Shown one piece after another: positions 43,902 to 53,183 of a stretch of DNA of 64,000 bases (position 1 is its first letter; the number at the start of each line of letters is the position of its first letter). Both the position numbers and the translations under genes were made by a program. The notes under the pieces were generated by a model that worked only from the letters and a program-made list of their open reading frames with translations, was not told the DNA's origin and ran no database searches. Origin of the DNA: Spirosoma sp. SC4-14 (GTDB lineage: Bacteria; Bacteroidota; Bacteroidia; Cytophagales; Spirosomataceae); the NCBI RefSeq assembly GCF_037201965.1, contig NZ_CP147518.1:2969001-3033000 (forward strand), read 5' to 3'.

Positions 43902-44596
43902 GCCTTAGCCCCGACTTTACCGTATTCTGGCAATACGGCTTTGTTAAGCTTAACGAAACCATTGTTACTACCTGGCTATTGATGCTGGTTATGGTGGCGG
44001 GCTCGGCGCTGATTACCCGTCGATTGAAGGTTGGGCAACGGATTTCGCGCTGGCAGGCCATGCTCGAAATCGTGGTGCTTGGTATTCGCGATCAGATTGG
44101 AGATGTGGGCTTAAGCAACCCCAAACGCTACCTGCCTTTTCTGGGTACTTTGTTTCTGTTTATTGCCGTATCCAATCTCTGTACCATTTTTCCGGCCTAC
44201 GATCCGCCAACTGGCTCGTTGTCGACAACAGTAGCACTGGCACTGGCGGTCTTTGTGGCGGTTCCTGTTTTCGGTATTGCCCGTCAGGGCATACCGGGCT
44301 ACCTGAAAACCTATCTGGAGCCCACACCCCTGATGCTGCCGTTCAATATGCTGGGTGAACTTTCCCGAACCCTGGCCCTGGCCGTGCGTCTGTTCGGCAA
44401 CATCATGAGTGGCGGAATGATTCTGGGTATTTTACTGGCTATTACACCCCTTTTTTTTCCGATAATCATGACGGCGCTGGGATTACTGACGGGGGTAGTG
44501 CAGGCGTACATTTTTGCCGTGCTGGCGACCGTATACATTGCTGCGGCTACAAAAGATACTGACGAAAACCTATCTGATAAGACAAGTAACGATTAA
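43898..44596 (+). CDS. atpB: N-ATPase subunit a
   Basis: This 232-residue integral membrane protein forms the ion half-channels of the stator. The essential arginine is Arg164 in LSRTLALAVRLFGNIMSGG. About six hydrophobic segments are present, with YLEPTPLMLPFNMLGELSRT before the key helix and LLTGVVQAYIFAVLATVYIAAA at the end. It overlaps atpR at its start and is separated from atpE by 4 bases. Ion specificity depends on the c ring encoded next. Confidence 0.94.
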   Translation: MSLSPDFTVFWQYGFVKLNETIVTTWLLMLVMVAGSALITRRLKVGQRISRWQAMLEIVVLGIRDQIGDVGLSNPKRYLPFLGTLFLFIAVSNLCTIFPAYDPPTGSLSTTVALALAVFVAVPVFGIARQGIPGYLKTYLEPTPLMLPFNMLGELSRTLALAVRLFGNIMSGGMILGILLAITPLFFPIIMTALGLLTGVVQAYIFAVLATVYIAAATKDTDENLSDKTSND

Positions 44597-44600
44597 TTAT

Positions 44601-44882
44601 ATGGATTCTATAACACTCATTGCCCTTGCCTCCATTGTGATGGCCGGTTTCACAACAAGCATTGGTTGTATTGCTCCCGCTTTGGCCGAAGGTCGATCGG
44701 TTACGAATGCATTGAGTTCATTGGCGCAACAGCCCGATGCGTCGTCAACAATTACGCGCACGCTGTTTGTTGGCTTGGCGATGATTGAATCGACGGCTAT
44801 TTATTCGTTTGTCGTTTCCATGATTCTTCTATTTGCCAACCCATTCTGGAATCACTTTATCGAGCTAATTGGGAGGAAATAA
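44601..44882 (+). CDS. atpE: N-ATPase subunit c with two membrane carboxylates
   Basis: This 93-residue hairpin protein forms the rotor ring. The outer helix carries the ion-binding motif LAMIESTAIYSF with Glu63, Ser64, Thr65 and Tyr68, the set that binds Na+ in the Ilyobacter c ring (E65, S66, T67, Y70). The inner helix has Glu30 in IAPALAEGRSV at the place of Ilyobacter Gln32, so each subunit has two carboxylates, as in other N-ATPases. The polar loop is SSLAQQPDAS. The ATG at 44601 is chosen because it gives the normal length. Whether Na+ or H+ is used cannot be decided from sequence alone. Confidence 0.93.
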   Translation: MDSITLIALASIVMAGFTTSIGCIAPALAEGRSVTNALSSLAQQPDASSTITRTLFVGLAMIESTAIYSFVVSMILLFANPFWNHFIELIGRK

Positions 44883-44885
44883 GTT

Positions 44886-45680
44886 ATGCCAATCGACTGG
44901 TTTACCGTGCTGGCGCAAGCGGTCAATTTTTTCATTCTGGTCTGGTTGCTGAAACGTTTTCTGTATGGCCCGATTCTACAGGCTGTCGATAAACGTGAAC
45001 AGCAGATTAAAACCAGAATTCAGGAGTCCATGGCGAAAGAAACCAGGGCGCAGCAGGAAGAGAACGAATTTAAGGAGAAGATAGCCGCTTTCGACCGGGA
45101 GTCGGATGCCGAACGGGCGAGGGTAACGGCCGAAGTAGCTGCCCAACGTCAGCAGATGCTGGTCGATGCCCGTAAGGAACTCGATTCGGCCCGTGTAGGA
45201 TGGTATCGGGCGCTTCGGGCCGATCAGCAGCAACTTGGCCAGCAGCTAAGTCGCCGTGTTCAGGAGGAAGTATTTTCCATTGCCCGCAAAGCCCTGACAG
45301 ATCTGGCATCGGCCGATCTTGACGCGCAAATGGCAACCGAATTTATCCGACGAATGCGGGCATTACCCGACAAAACGGTTGCGAAGCTAAACGCAGCATC
45401 GGAAACCCTAAGCGTCTTAAGTGCCTTCGAACTGCCAATTGTTCAGCAAAAGGCTATTCGGGAGGCCATTCAGGAGAGACTATCACTATCGGCGCCGGTT
45501 CAGTTCAAAACCGATTCGACACTAATTAGTGGCATTGCGTTACGCACAAGCGGTATAGAGGTGGCCTGGAGCATCGACGATTACCTGACAACGATGGAAA
45601 AACAGGTGGCCGAACAAATTCCAACAACTCATGAATCTGCATCCGTACGTCGTTCCGGCTCAGCGCCCAGTAGCCACTGA
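44886..45680 (+). CDS. atpF: N-ATPase subunit b with delta-like C-terminus
   Basis: This 264-residue protein is about 100 residues longer than a typical b subunit. One membrane helix (about 6-27) is followed by a long charged coiled coil (about 35-140). Residues of about 175-242 ([19 protein letters not shown], then [20 protein letters not shown], then [12 protein letters not shown]) line up with the C-terminal part of E. coli subunit delta (VTSAxxLSxxQ...D.S.MAGVIIR...DGSVRGRLERL). No separate delta gene exists in the operon. The protein probably serves as peripheral stalk and head connector at once. Its end overlaps atpA by 50 bases. Confidence 0.9.
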   Translation: MPIDWFTVLAQAVNFFILVWLLKRFLYGPILQAVDKREQQIKTRIQESMAKETRAQQEENEFKEKIAAFDRESDAERARVTAEVAAQRQQMLVDARKELDSARVGWYRALRADQQQLGQQLSRRVQEEVFSIARKALTDLASADLDAQMATEFIRRMRALPDKTVAKLNAASETLSVLSAFELPIVQQKAIREAIQERLSLSAPVQFKTDSTLISGIALRTSGIEVAWSIDDYLTTMEKQVAEQIPTTHESASVRRSGSAPSSH

Positions 45681-47220
45681 GTCACCCGTTTCTGAGGCTA
45701 TTGACCAGGCGCTTGCCGGACTTCAGCTAATCTGTAGTCAGTTTAGGCCTGAACTGACCGCACAAGAGGTGGGTCGGGTTACAATGGTAACAACCGGAAT
45801 TGCTACTGTAGAAGGGCTACCTGGCGCAGGAGCTGATGAATTACTGGTCTTTTCGACCGGCTTGTATGGCATCGCGTTCAATATCGATCCGGACGAACTT
45901 GGCGTTGTGTTGTTGGGTAATTATTGGGAGTTGCAGGTTGGTGATGCCGTTCAGCGTACGGGGCGTGTCGTAGATGTTCCGGTAGGCGAAGCTTTGCTGG
46001 GGCGCGTTATTGATCCGCTGGGTAAACCGCTCGATAATCTGGGACCGGTTGCAACAACCGAGCGGCTGCCTGTCGAACGGCCATCGGCACCCATAATGGA
46101 TCGGGCACCGGTTACCCAGCCGCTGCAAACGGGCATTAAAGTGATTGATTCGTTGATTCCGGTTGGGCGGGGCCAGCGCGAGTTAATTCTCGGCGATCGG
46201 CAAACGGGAAAAACGGCTATTGCCCTCGATGCCATTCTGAATCAGCGGGGGCAGGGCGTTCGTTGTGTATATTGTGCCATTGGCCAGCGGACATCGTCTG
46301 TAGCCAAAACCCTGGCCAGCCTCCGCGAGAAAGGAGCAATGGATTATACGACCGTGGTGATCAGCGAAGGCAACGACTCGCCCGGACTGACCTACATTGC
46401 TCCTTATGCCGCCACCAGCATTGCTGAGTATTTTATGGAACAGGGGCACGATGTACTGATCGTGTATGACGATCTGACGCACCACGCCCGCGCCTACCGC
46501 GAAATATCACTGTTATTGCGTCGGCCGCCGGGCCGGGAGGCTTTTCCGGGCGATATTTTTTACCTACACGCCCGACTGCTGGAACGCTCTACGCATTTAT
46601 GTGCAGAACGGGGCGGAGGATCGCTTACGGCCCTGCCTATCATCGAAACGGAAGCGCAGAATCTGGCCGCTTACATTCCAACAAACCTGATTTCCATTAC
46701 CGATGGTCAGATTTATCTGTCACCAAAACGCTTTGAAATGGGGGTTTTGCCCGCAGTCGATGTCGGAATGTCGGTGTCGCGGGTGGGCGGAAAGGCGCAG
46801 CGAGTATCCTATCGAGCCGTTGCCGGATCGCTCAAACTGGCTTATGCACAGTTTGAGGAACTGGAGTCGTTTTCGCGATTTGGTACCCGACTCGACGAGC
46901 CAACCCGCCGGATTATCGACCATGGCAAACGAATACGATCCTGTTTCAATCAGGCCGAGTTTGAGCCTGTTTCGGTTCCGGCCCAAATTCTGATTCTGCT
47001 TAGTTTGTCAGAAAAACTGTTCGATCAGGTGCCTTTGTCTGCCATGCGTCAGGCCGAACAGCACCTTCGGCAAGCTGCGGAGCAGCTACCGGATGGACTG
47101 CAACAACGCCTGCTTGGGGCTGAGCCTTTGTCTGTCAATGATCGGAAAACGTTGCTTACGCTCGCCCAAACCACGCTGACAACGTTTTATTCGACACCCG
47201 AAAATGCCCAGATGCCATGA
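45631..47220 (+). CDS. atpA: N-ATPase subunit alpha
   Basis: This 529-residue subunit alternates with beta in the F1-like head and carries regulatory nucleotide sites. P-loop GDRQTGKT is at 188-195, followed by [23 protein letters not shown]. The signature [17 protein letters not shown] is present. The ATG at 45631 lies inside the end of atpF; the N-terminus of about 40 residues before the barrel would contact the stalk. The stop codon overlaps atpG by 4 bases. Confidence 0.95.
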   Translation: MNLHPYVVPAQRPVATESPVSEAIDQALAGLQLICSQFRPELTAQEVGRVTMVTTGIATVEGLPGAGADELLVFSTGLYGIAFNIDPDELGVVLLGNYWELQVGDAVQRTGRVVDVPVGEALLGRVIDPLGKPLDNLGPVATTERLPVERPSAPIMDRAPVTQPLQTGIKVIDSLIPVGRGQRELILGDRQTGKTAIALDAILNQRGQGVRCVYCAIGQRTSSVAKTLASLREKGAMDYTTVVISEGNDSPGLTYIAPYAATSIAEYFMEQGHDVLIVYDDLTHHARAYREISLLLRRPPGREAFPGDIFYLHARLLERSTHLCAERGGGSLTALPIIETEAQNLAAYIPTNLISITDGQIYLSPKRFEMGVLPAVDVGMSVSRVGGKAQRVSYRAVAGSLKLAYAQFEELESFSRFGTRLDEPTRRIIDHGKRIRSCFNQAEFEPVSVPAQILILLSLSEKLFDQVPLSAMRQAEQHLRQAAEQLPDGLQQRLLGAEPLSVNDRKTLLTLAQTTLTTFYSTPENAQMP

Positions 47221-48098
47221 GCGAAACAATTGAAGGATTGCGTCGTCGGATCGACGGTGCCAGTTCACTGGCGTCGGTGGTTCATGCCATGAAATCGCTG
47301 GCAGCGTCCAATATCGGTCAATATGAACGATCTGTGGCTGCATTAGCAGACTATTATCGGGCCATAACCTTGGGGCTGACAGCCTGTCTTCGGCAGGCCA
47401 ATCCTCCGCAACTGCCTAACCCGATGCATATGAAAGCCATTGTCAATGAGGTGGTTGTGTTTGGGTCTGATCAGGGCTTAGTAGGTCGTTTTAATGAAAC
47501 GATTGCCGACCATGTATTGGAGACAATAGGTGATTTCTCCGGAAAAGTCCGTATCTGGACCGTTGGTGAAATGCTTTATCGGCAGTTGCAGGCACGAGGA
47601 AAGTTACCGGAAACCTCGTTTGCTGTTCCGCTTTCGGTAGGAGCGATCACGCCCCTGGTTGGGCAACTTCTCTTTAAAAGCCAACTCGATCGGGAGCAAA
47701 CGGACCCCATGCGATTCTATCTGTTTCATAACCAGCCAACCGCGGGTGCTTCCTATGAGCCTGTGCATCAGCAACTTTTGCCGCTGGATAATGCCTGGTG
47801 GCAGTCAATAAAAACAAATCAGTGGCCGACCCGACAATTACCCGGCGTGTTAGGCGATCAGACTACAACGTTAAAAGCGCTCATCGGCGAATTTCTGTTT
47901 GTTTCAATTTTCAAAGCCTGCGCCGAATCGCTGGCAAGTGAGAATGCCAGTCGGCTGGCGGCTATGGAGCGAGCCGAAAAAAAATTGAATGAATCGTTGG
48001 AACAACTCAACCAGACCTATCATCGCTTACGCCAGACTAATATCGACGAAGAGTTATTCGATGTGCTGGCCGGATTTGAGGCTTTGGTAAAGCCGTAG
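47217..48098 (+). CDS. atpG: N-ATPase subunit gamma
   Basis: This 293-residue subunit forms the central shaft. The N-terminal helix reads [26 protein letters not shown], matching the conserved gamma pattern with the MK pair. A Rossmann-like middle ([18 protein letters not shown]) and a C-terminal helix ending in [26 protein letters not shown] complete the family layout, where the IT[KQ]E motif of typical gamma is replaced. It is the last gene of the operon. No obvious terminator precedes the rpsP promoter. Confidence 0.92.
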   Translation: MSETIEGLRRRIDGASSLASVVHAMKSLAASNIGQYERSVAALADYYRAITLGLTACLRQANPPQLPNPMHMKAIVNEVVVFGSDQGLVGRFNETIADHVLETIGDFSGKVRIWTVGEMLYRQLQARGKLPETSFAVPLSVGAITPLVGQLLFKSQLDREQTDPMRFYLFHNQPTAGASYEPVHQQLLPLDNAWWQSIKTNQWPTRQLPGVLGDQTTTLKALIGEFLFVSIFKACAESLASENASRLAAMERAEKKLNESLEQLNQTYHRLRQTNIDEELFDVLAGFEALVKP

Positions 48099-48161
48099 AC
48101 CTAATTGCTCTGTTGAGAATAATATTTAATACGTAGACTAGAAAAAATAAACAGTTTTTTG

Positions 48162-48169
48162 TACCTTTG
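48162..48169 (+). promoter_or_regulatory. -7 element of the rpsP-rimM-trmD cluster
   Basis: TACCTTTG at 48162-48169 fully matches the Bacteroidota -7 consensus and lies 52 bases before the rpsP ATG. The -33 element is not evident; an A-rich tract precedes it instead. Confidence 0.65.
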
Positions 48170-48221
48170 CGGCCACGTTTTACGCGAGGGACGTGTCCCT
48201 CATCAAAACCAACAAGCACAA

Positions 48222-48800
48222 ATGGCTGTTAAAATCCGTTTATCGCGTCGTGGACGCAAAAAAATGGCGATATACGACATCGTCGTGGCCGAATCTACAT
48301 CGCCCCGTGATGGCCGATTCATCGAAAAAATCGGTTCGTATAACCCAAACACTGACCCTTCGACGGTCGTATTAAAGTCGGAACGGGCCGTACATTGGCT
48401 CCTGGTAGGTGCTCAGCCAACCGATACCGCTCGTTCGGTGTTGTCGCACGAAGGCATCATGTACCGCAAACATCTGCAGGTTGGCGTTAATAAAGGCGCG
48501 ATCACGCAGGAACAGGCTGACGAGAAATACGCAACCTGGAAAGAAGATAAAGAAAATCGTAAAGCATCGGCTACCGATACAAAAACTCAGACTAAAGAGC
48601 AGCTTCGTGCGGCTCGGTTAGAAGCTGAGAAGAAAGTAAACGAAGCACGTGCCGAAGCGATCTCCAAGAAAAACAAAGTAGAAGAGCCCGCAACGGATGT
48701 TGCCGCAACGGAGGTTGCCGCAACGGAGGTTGCTGAAGCACCTGTGGAAGAAGCTCCCGCAGCAGAAGCATCGGCCGAAGAAACGCCGGCTGCGGAATAG
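48222..48800 (+). CDS. rpsP: 30S ribosomal protein S16 with long acidic tail
   Basis: This 192-residue protein has the S16 core in residues 1-80: [36 protein letters not shown] and [20 protein letters not shown]. Standard S16 has about 80-90 residues. A basic linker (KENRKAS to about 150) and an Ala/Glu-rich tail follow, with three 5-residue repeats [15 protein letters not shown]. Extended S16 proteins are usual in Bacteroidota. The ATG at 48222 is chosen because it starts the canonical core. A hairpin terminator follows. Confidence 0.95.
   Translation: MAVKIRLSRRGRKKMAIYDIVVAESTSPRDGRFIEKIGSYNPNTDPSTVVLKSERAVHWLLVGAQPTDTARSVLSHEGIMYRKHLQVGVNKGAITQEQADEKYATWKEDKENRKASATDTKTQTKEQLRAARLEAEKKVNEARAEAISKKNKVEEPATDVAATEVAATEVAEAPVEEAPAAEASAEETPAAE
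48688..48732 (+). repeat. Three tandem 15-bp repeats in rpsP tail
   Basis: CCGCAACGGATGTTG (48688-48702) is followed by two exact copies of CCGCAACGGAGGTTG (48703-48717 and 48718-48732). They encode [10 protein letters not shown] and ATEVA in frame. Such a unit can change in number by replication slippage without a frameshift. Confidence 0.9.
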
Positions 48801-48822
48801 TTTTTTAAGGAAATCTGTTACT

Positions 48823-48855
48823 AAAGAGCCTGCTCAGCAATGAACAGGCTCTTTT
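48823..48855 (+). terminator. Intrinsic terminator after rpsP
   Basis: AAAGAGCCTG at 48823-48832 pairs with CAGGCTCTTT at 48845-48854, with the 3' arm running into TTTTTG. It may uncouple the abundant S16 from rimM-trmD. Confidence 0.75.
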
Positions 48856-48919
48856 TGTAAATAACGCGGTAATAAAGCCGCATTGATAGGGAAAGGGCGG
48901 TTTGCCAGCCGCGTTATAT

Positions 48920-49510
48920 ATGACAAAAGACGACTGTTATCAGGTAGGCCATATTACTAAGACGCATGGCGTGAGTGGTGAACTGGTCCTTTTTTTAGAT
49001 GTCGATAACCCCGACGAGTATGCTGATCTGGAATCGGTATTACTCGACGTTAGAGGGGAGTTGATTCCGTATTTTATTGAATCGATTGCCATTGTAAAAG
49101 GCAGCCGGGCCATTATTGCCTTTGAAGATGTCGATACCATTGAGCAGGCCGAACGGCTTATTAACTGCGGTGCCTTTTTGCCACTCGATGAATTGGAGCC
49201 CATTACGGACGAAACCCGATTCTATTTTCATGAAATTGTTGGCTATCGGGTTGTCGATGCCGAAGCCGGTGAGTTAGGTATTGTGCAGGGCGTTTATGCC
49301 ATGAATGCACAGGACCTGATTGCCATGGATTATGAAGGCAGAGAAGTTCTGATTCCAATTAACAGCGATATCGTTCGGACAGTAGACCGCGCTACTAAAA
49401 AGCTCAACGTTACCTTGCCCGATGGGTTGCTGGCTATCTATATGGACGATAGCGGGAAAGATACGCCCGAAACCAACGGCGACGAAGCTGACGATACCGA
49501 TGAGGATTGA
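48920..49510 (+). CDS. rimM: 16S rRNA maturation factor RimM
   Basis: This 196-residue protein assists assembly of the 30S head. It shows the RimM N-domain ([21 protein letters not shown]) and the PRC-barrel C-domain ([40 protein letters not shown]). The ATG at 48920 is favoured over a TTG 18 bases upstream. An acidic C-terminal tail ([10 protein letters not shown]) overlaps the trmD start by 11 bases. Confidence 0.92.
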   Translation: MTKDDCYQVGHITKTHGVSGELVLFLDVDNPDEYADLESVLLDVRGELIPYFIESIAIVKGSRAIIAFEDVDTIEQAERLINCGAFLPLDELEPITDETRFYFHEIVGYRVVDAEAGELGIVQGVYAMNAQDLIAMDYEGREVLIPINSDIVRTVDRATKKLNVTLPDGLLAIYMDDSGKDTPETNGDEADDTDED

Positions 49511-50177
49511 TATTATTACTTGCCTGCCACGGCTGCTCGATAGTTTTTTTGCTCATTCGATTTTGCAACGGGCGCAACAAGGGGGTCATGTAGAAGTGAT
49601 CGTGCATGATTTGCGTGATTACACGACCGATAAGCACCGGCGGGTAGACGACTATGCCTTTGGCGGTGGAGCGGGAATGGTGATGCAGATTCAGCCCATT
49701 GCCAACTGTATTCGCTCGTTGCAGGCCGATCGTGCGTATGATGAAATTATTTACATGACCCCTGATGGCGAACGGTTGAATCAGAAAACGGCCAATACGC
49801 TCTCGCTGAAACAGAACCTGATTATTCTGTGTGGTCACTACAAAGGCATCGACGAACGGGCTCGTGAGCTATTCGTGACCCGGGAAATCAGCATTGGCGA
49901 CTACGTACTGTCGGGTGGTGAACTGGCTGCCTGCGTCCTGTCGGATGCTATTATTCGGTTGTTGCCGGGGGTATTGAACGACGAAACGTCTGCTCTGACC
50001 GATTCATTTCAGGATAATTTGCTGGCTCCGCCGGTCTATACACGTCCGGCTGAGTTTGAAGGACATCGCGTACCCGATATACTCTTATCAGGTCATGAAG
50101 CCAAAATTGATGAGTGGCGCCACCAACAGGCGCTGGCCCGGACCCGCACCCGACGGCCAGACTTGCTGGATTCCTGA
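49500..50177 (+). CDS. trmD: tRNA (guanine-37-N1)-methyltransferase TrmD
   Basis: This 225-residue SPOUT enzyme methylates G37 of tRNAs, using SAM bound in a trefoil knot. It starts [20 protein letters not shown] at the ATG at 49500, inside the end of rimM. Conserved blocks are [32 protein letters not shown] and [19 protein letters not shown]. The end [19 protein letters not shown] is typical. rplS, which often follows in other bacteria, is not next here. Confidence 0.95.
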   Translation: MRIDIITCLPRLLDSFFAHSILQRAQQGGHVEVIVHDLRDYTTDKHRRVDDYAFGGGAGMVMQIQPIANCIRSLQADRAYDEIIYMTPDGERLNQKTANTLSLKQNLIILCGHYKGIDERARELFVTREISIGDYVLSGGELAACVLSDAIIRLLPGVLNDETSALTDSFQDNLLAPPVYTRPAEFEGHRVPDILLSGHEAKIDEWRHQQALARTRTRRPDLLDS

Positions 50178-50201
50178 TGATCCTAATTTTTCATAAACTG
50201 G

Positions 50202-50242
50202 ATGGTTGATTTTGTGTTATAGCCATACACAAGGTCAACCAT
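50202..50242 (+). terminator. Hairpin after trmD
   Basis: ATGGTTGATTTTGTG at 50202-50216 pairs with CACAAGGTCAACCAT at 50228-50242 with two G-U pairs and an 11-base loop. It ends 7 bases before the next ATG, so it could end the trmD transcript or affect translation of the next gene. Confidence 0.5.
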
Positions 50243-50249
50243 TCTATTT

Positions 50250-50882
50250 ATGCAGGTATTAGTAATTGGAGCAACAGGAGGTACCGGAAAACAGGCCGTG
50301 GAGCAGGCCCTTCAGCGTGGCCATTACGTAACCGCCTTTGTGCGCGATCCGGCCCGATTACCTATCCAGCACGTTAACCTGACAATACTTGTCGGCGATG
50401 TATTGAAACCCGAAACCTTACTGCCTGCCGTTCGTCGTCAGGATGCCGTTTTCTGTTCGTTGGGAAGCCGTCCGGGACAGCATGATCAGGTGGTTGCCCA
50501 GGGTACAAAAAATCTGATTGCTGCTATGCAGCAGGCTGGCGTGCGCCGACTGTTGGTGGTGTCGTCGCTGGGTGTAGGGGAGAGCTATTCCGAAGCGTCG
50601 TTGCCCAGCAAACTGTTTATCAAAACAATTCTCAGCGGGGTTATTGCCGAGAAAGAAATTCAGGAAAAGGCCATTCGGGAAAGCGGCCTGGATTGGGTAA
50701 TTGCCCGACCAACCCGACTAACCAACGGCCCTTTTACCGGGAAATATAGACTGGGTGAACAGCTATCATTTTCGACCTTCGCACTGCCGAGTATCAGTCG
50801 GGCCGATGTAGCCGCTTTTCTGCTGAACCAGTTGACGACTGATGACTATCGACACAAAGCTGTAATTATAACCGGGGCCTAG
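50250..50882 (+). CDS. NAD(P)-binding SDR-like (NmrA/NAD(P)H-binding) protein
   Basis: This 210-residue atypical SDR protein starts with the Rossmann loop VIGATGGTGKQAVEQAL. The pattern VFCSLGSRPG, then RLLVVSSLGVGES, then DWVIARPTRLTNGP is that of the NAD(P)-binding family 13 proteins (biliverdin reductase B or NmrA relatives). The classical YxxxK active site is not evident. The substrate is unknown. It lies between trmD and the HxlR regulator. Confidence 0.85.
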   Translation: MQVLVIGATGGTGKQAVEQALQRGHYVTAFVRDPARLPIQHVNLTILVGDVLKPETLLPAVRRQDAVFCSLGSRPGQHDQVVAQGTKNLIAAMQQAGVRRLLVVSSLGVGESYSEASLPSKLFIKTILSGVIAEKEIQEKAIRESGLDWVIARPTRLTNGPFTGKYRLGEQLSFSTFALPSISRADVAAFLLNQLTTDDYRHKAVIITGA

Positions 50883-50980
50883 TTGCCCGAAACCAGTCTG
50901 AATACGGTTGTTTTATCGTCCAACAGCTTAAAATAGATTTCAGACTCGGCCCCTATGGAAAAAGAAGTTGAGAAATTCAG

Positions 50981-51340
50981 TTATTGGCTGGGTTTTCGTT
51001 CTTCAATTCCGTACTCATTCATCAATTCCCGGCCAAACGCCCGAATCACTTCAATAACAGGAATCACTCGTTGTCCTTTGTCGGTGATACTGTACTCTAC
51101 ATGAGGAGGTACAACCGGATATACCTTTCGGCTTACAAACCCGTGTTCTTCTAATTCCCGCAGTTGAGTTGTCAGCATTTTATGACTAATGTGCGGCAGG
51201 TATTTTTTTAGCTCACTATAGCGCATAACCTGCTTATTAAGCCGCCAAAGAATAGGCATTTTCCAGGTACCACCAATATGGGCCATTGCAAACTCAACCG
51301 GATTATAGTATAGTTTACCGTTGTGAAGAAAATCAGGCAT
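50981..51340 (-). CDS. HxlR-family winged-helix regulator
   Basis: This 119-residue regulator has the HxlR layout: AMAHIGGTWKMPILWRL, then YSELKKYLPHISHKMLTTQLRELEEHGFVSRKV, then YSITDKGQRVIPVIEVI. Members respond to aldehydes, quinones or redox stress; some use cysteines, but none is obvious here. It is divergent from the DJ-1/PfpI gene, with overlapping promoter elements between them. It probably controls that gene and its own. Confidence 0.92.
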   Translation of the reverse strand: MPDFLHNGKLYYNPVEFAMAHIGGTWKMPILWRLNKQVMRYSELKKYLPHISHKMLTTQLRELEEHGFVSRKVYPVVPPHVEYSITDKGQRVIPVIEVIRAFGRELMNEYGIEERKPSQ

Positions 51341-51365
51341 AGTCTTAACTGTTTACTAATCAAAC

Positions 51366-51383
51366 ACTCTCTAAAAGGAGAGT
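51366..51383 (-). promoter_or_regulatory. Palindrome in the HxlR leader, candidate operator
   Basis: ACTCTC at 51366-51371 and GAGAGT at 51378-51383 form a perfect palindrome with a 6-base centre. It lies between the HxlR -7 element and its ATG, where binding would block the regulator's own transcription. Confidence 0.4.
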
Positions 51384-51409
51384 ATCACACTTCGGTGTAT
51401 ATATATTTA

Positions 51410-51436
51410 CAAAGGTAAGCAGACTATCTACTTTTG
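51410..51436. promoter_or_regulatory. Overlapping divergent -7 elements for HxlR and DJ-1 genes
   Basis: TACCTTTG on the minus strand (51410-51417) points to the HxlR gene, and TACTTTTG on the plus strand (51429-51436) points to the DJ-1/PfpI gene. Both match TAnnTTTG and are only 11 bases apart, so the two transcription complexes should interfere with each other. The predicted plus-strand leader is about 36 bases. Confidence 0.6.
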
Positions 51437-51477
51437 TTCAGGTCAATCGACAAAAAAGACAAAGCAACTGATAGATC

Positions 51478-52248
51478 ATGAGCCTTAAAGATCCAAACCT
51501 GGTTAATACCAGGCAACCCAAGCGCGTCGCTATTGTAATTTCAAATCCGGCCGTTTCGACCACAACTGGCTGGCCCGTTGGTTTCTGGTGGAGTGAGCTT
51601 ACCCACCCCTACTACGAATTTGCGGAGAAGGGCTACGAAGTCGAAATTTTTAGCCCCAATGGGGGGAAGTGCGAACCCGATGCCATGAGCGACCCCAACG
51701 ATGCGAGTGGCTATTCATCGTCTGACCTTATCTCGCAAGGGTTTATCCATACCGAAAAACTACGTGCCTTAGTCGATAACACGAAACCTGTCGCCGACCT
51801 GAACGTAGTCGATTTCGACGCACTAGTTGTGGCAGGCGGGCAAGCGCCAATGTTCTCATTTGAGAATGCTACCGACCTGCAACAGAAGTTTGTAGAGTTT
51901 TATGAAAGTGGCAAAGTGACTTCTGCACTCTGCCATGGAACGGCTATCCTGCGCTATGCCAAACTGAGCAACGGCGACTATCTGGCCAAAGGCAAGACCG
52001 TAACGGGCTTTGCCAATGTTGAAGAAGATTTTGCTGATAACGCCGTTTGGGAATATGGTTTGCTTTCCCGCGATAAACACGTGATGCCGTGGCGGATTGA
52101 AGACGAACTGAAAAAACTTGGAGCCAACTACGTACAGGCTGGCCTCTGGCGGGGTTTTGCTATTCGGGATGGTAATTTAATTACGGGTCAGCAAAACTTC
52201 TCCGGTGCCGAAACGGCAAAGGCAATCATCGAAGCGCTGGGCGAATAA
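51478..52248 (+). CDS. DJ-1/PfpI-family protein (type 1 glutamine amidotransferase-like)
   Basis: This 256-residue protein has the DJ-1/PfpI fold with the nucleophile elbow ALCHGTAIL (Cys152). The pattern GFWWSELTHPYYEFAEKGYEV, then VVAGGQAPMF resembles class I Hsp31-like or glyoxalase III-like proteins. The early Glu in WSELTHPY and the following His are typical. Such proteins detoxify methylglyoxal or act as chaperones; the reaction is inferred. It is divergent from the HxlR regulator, and an SDR gene follows after 49 bases. Confidence 0.87.
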   Translation: MSLKDPNLVNTRQPKRVAIVISNPAVSTTTGWPVGFWWSELTHPYYEFAEKGYEVEIFSPNGGKCEPDAMSDPNDASGYSSSDLISQGFIHTEKLRALVDNTKPVADLNVVDFDALVVAGGQAPMFSFENATDLQQKFVEFYESGKVTSALCHGTAILRYAKLSNGDYLAKGKTVTGFANVEEDFADNAVWEYGLLSRDKHVMPWRIEDELKKLGANYVQAGLWRGFAIRDGNLITGQQNFSGAETAKAIIEALGE

Positions 52249-52297
52249 TGCTAAAAACCGGGTAGGTTTTAAAGCCTGTCCGGTTTACAACTCCGAC

Positions 52298-53134
52298 ATG
52301 AAAAAACGCATCTTACTAACGGGCGCCACATCGGGCATTGGTCTGGAAATTGCCAAAGGCATTGTAGAAGCTGGCCATCAACTCATCTTTACGGCCCGCA
52401 ACGAAAGCAAAGCCAATAGCCTGAAAAATAGCCTTTTGGCCGATCACGCTGGTGCCGATGTAAGCTATCTACTTTGCGATTTTGCCTCTCTGACTTCCGT
52501 GAAAGCCTGTGCCGGGCAATTTCTGGCTCAATATAACCACTTGGATGTGCTCATCAACAATGCGGGTGTATGGGAAATGGAACGGAAAGAAAGTCAGGAT
52601 GGTATCGAGATGAATCTGGCTGTCAATGCGCTGGCTCCGTTCCTGCTGACGCACCTGCTCCTGCCAGCCCTGAAAGCCGTTCCCGAAGGCCGGATTATCA
52701 ATACATCGTCGATGGCGCACCGTCGGAACATTCTGGAACTGAACGACCTCGAATGGCGCAATCAGCCCTACAATGGCGTGGCTACCTACTCACAGAGCAA
52801 ACTCATCAATCTGTTGCACTCGCTGCAATGGGCGAAAGAGCTGGCCGGGACCCAGGTTACTGTCAACACGGTGCATCCGGGCTATGTGCAGAGCAACCTG
52901 TTCAACAACATGGGCCAGCGCGACTGGAGTCAGGTGCCACCAGCCAGCGATGGAGCACGTTCGGCTCTTTATGCCGCTCTCAGCCCTGACCTGGCCGGAG
53001 TTAGTGGGAAGTATATCTACCACGAACGCGAAGACCAGCCTACGCCAATGGCTCAGGACGAAGCGCTGGCGCAAAAAGTCTGGGAAATTAGCGAACAGTA
53101 TGTGTCTTCGTTCCTGCTCGAACGTCACATATAG
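52298..53134 (+). CDS. Short-chain dehydrogenase (retinol-dehydrogenase-like)
   Basis: This 278-residue enzyme starts at the ATG at 52298 (MKKRILLTGATSGIGLEIAKG). The cofactor loop is TGATSGIG, the NNAG motif is VLINNAGVWEM, the catalytic Ser is in IINTSSMAHRR and the Tyr-Lys pair in TYSQSKLINLL. The layout matches the retinol dehydrogenase-like SDRs, which reduce aldehydes or ketones. It is part of the plus-strand run that begins with the DJ-1/PfpI gene. Confidence 0.9.
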   Translation: MKKRILLTGATSGIGLEIAKGIVEAGHQLIFTARNESKANSLKNSLLADHAGADVSYLLCDFASLTSVKACAGQFLAQYNHLDVLINNAGVWEMERKESQDGIEMNLAVNALAPFLLTHLLLPALKAVPEGRIINTSSMAHRRNILELNDLEWRNQPYNGVATYSQSKLINLLHSLQWAKELAGTQVTVNTVHPGYVQSNLFNNMGQRDWSQVPPASDGARSALYAALSPDLAGVSGKYIYHEREDQPTPMAQDEALAQKVWEISEQYVSSFLLERHI

Positions 53135-53183
53135 GTCAAAAATGGGGAAGTCCCATCTTTCATTTTTTTATACACAAACCACA

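Noticed and set aside
45631..45680. Apparent frameshift where atpF and atpA overlap by 50 bases
   Set aside because: Both products are full length with normal ends, so this is a true gene overlap in a compact operon.
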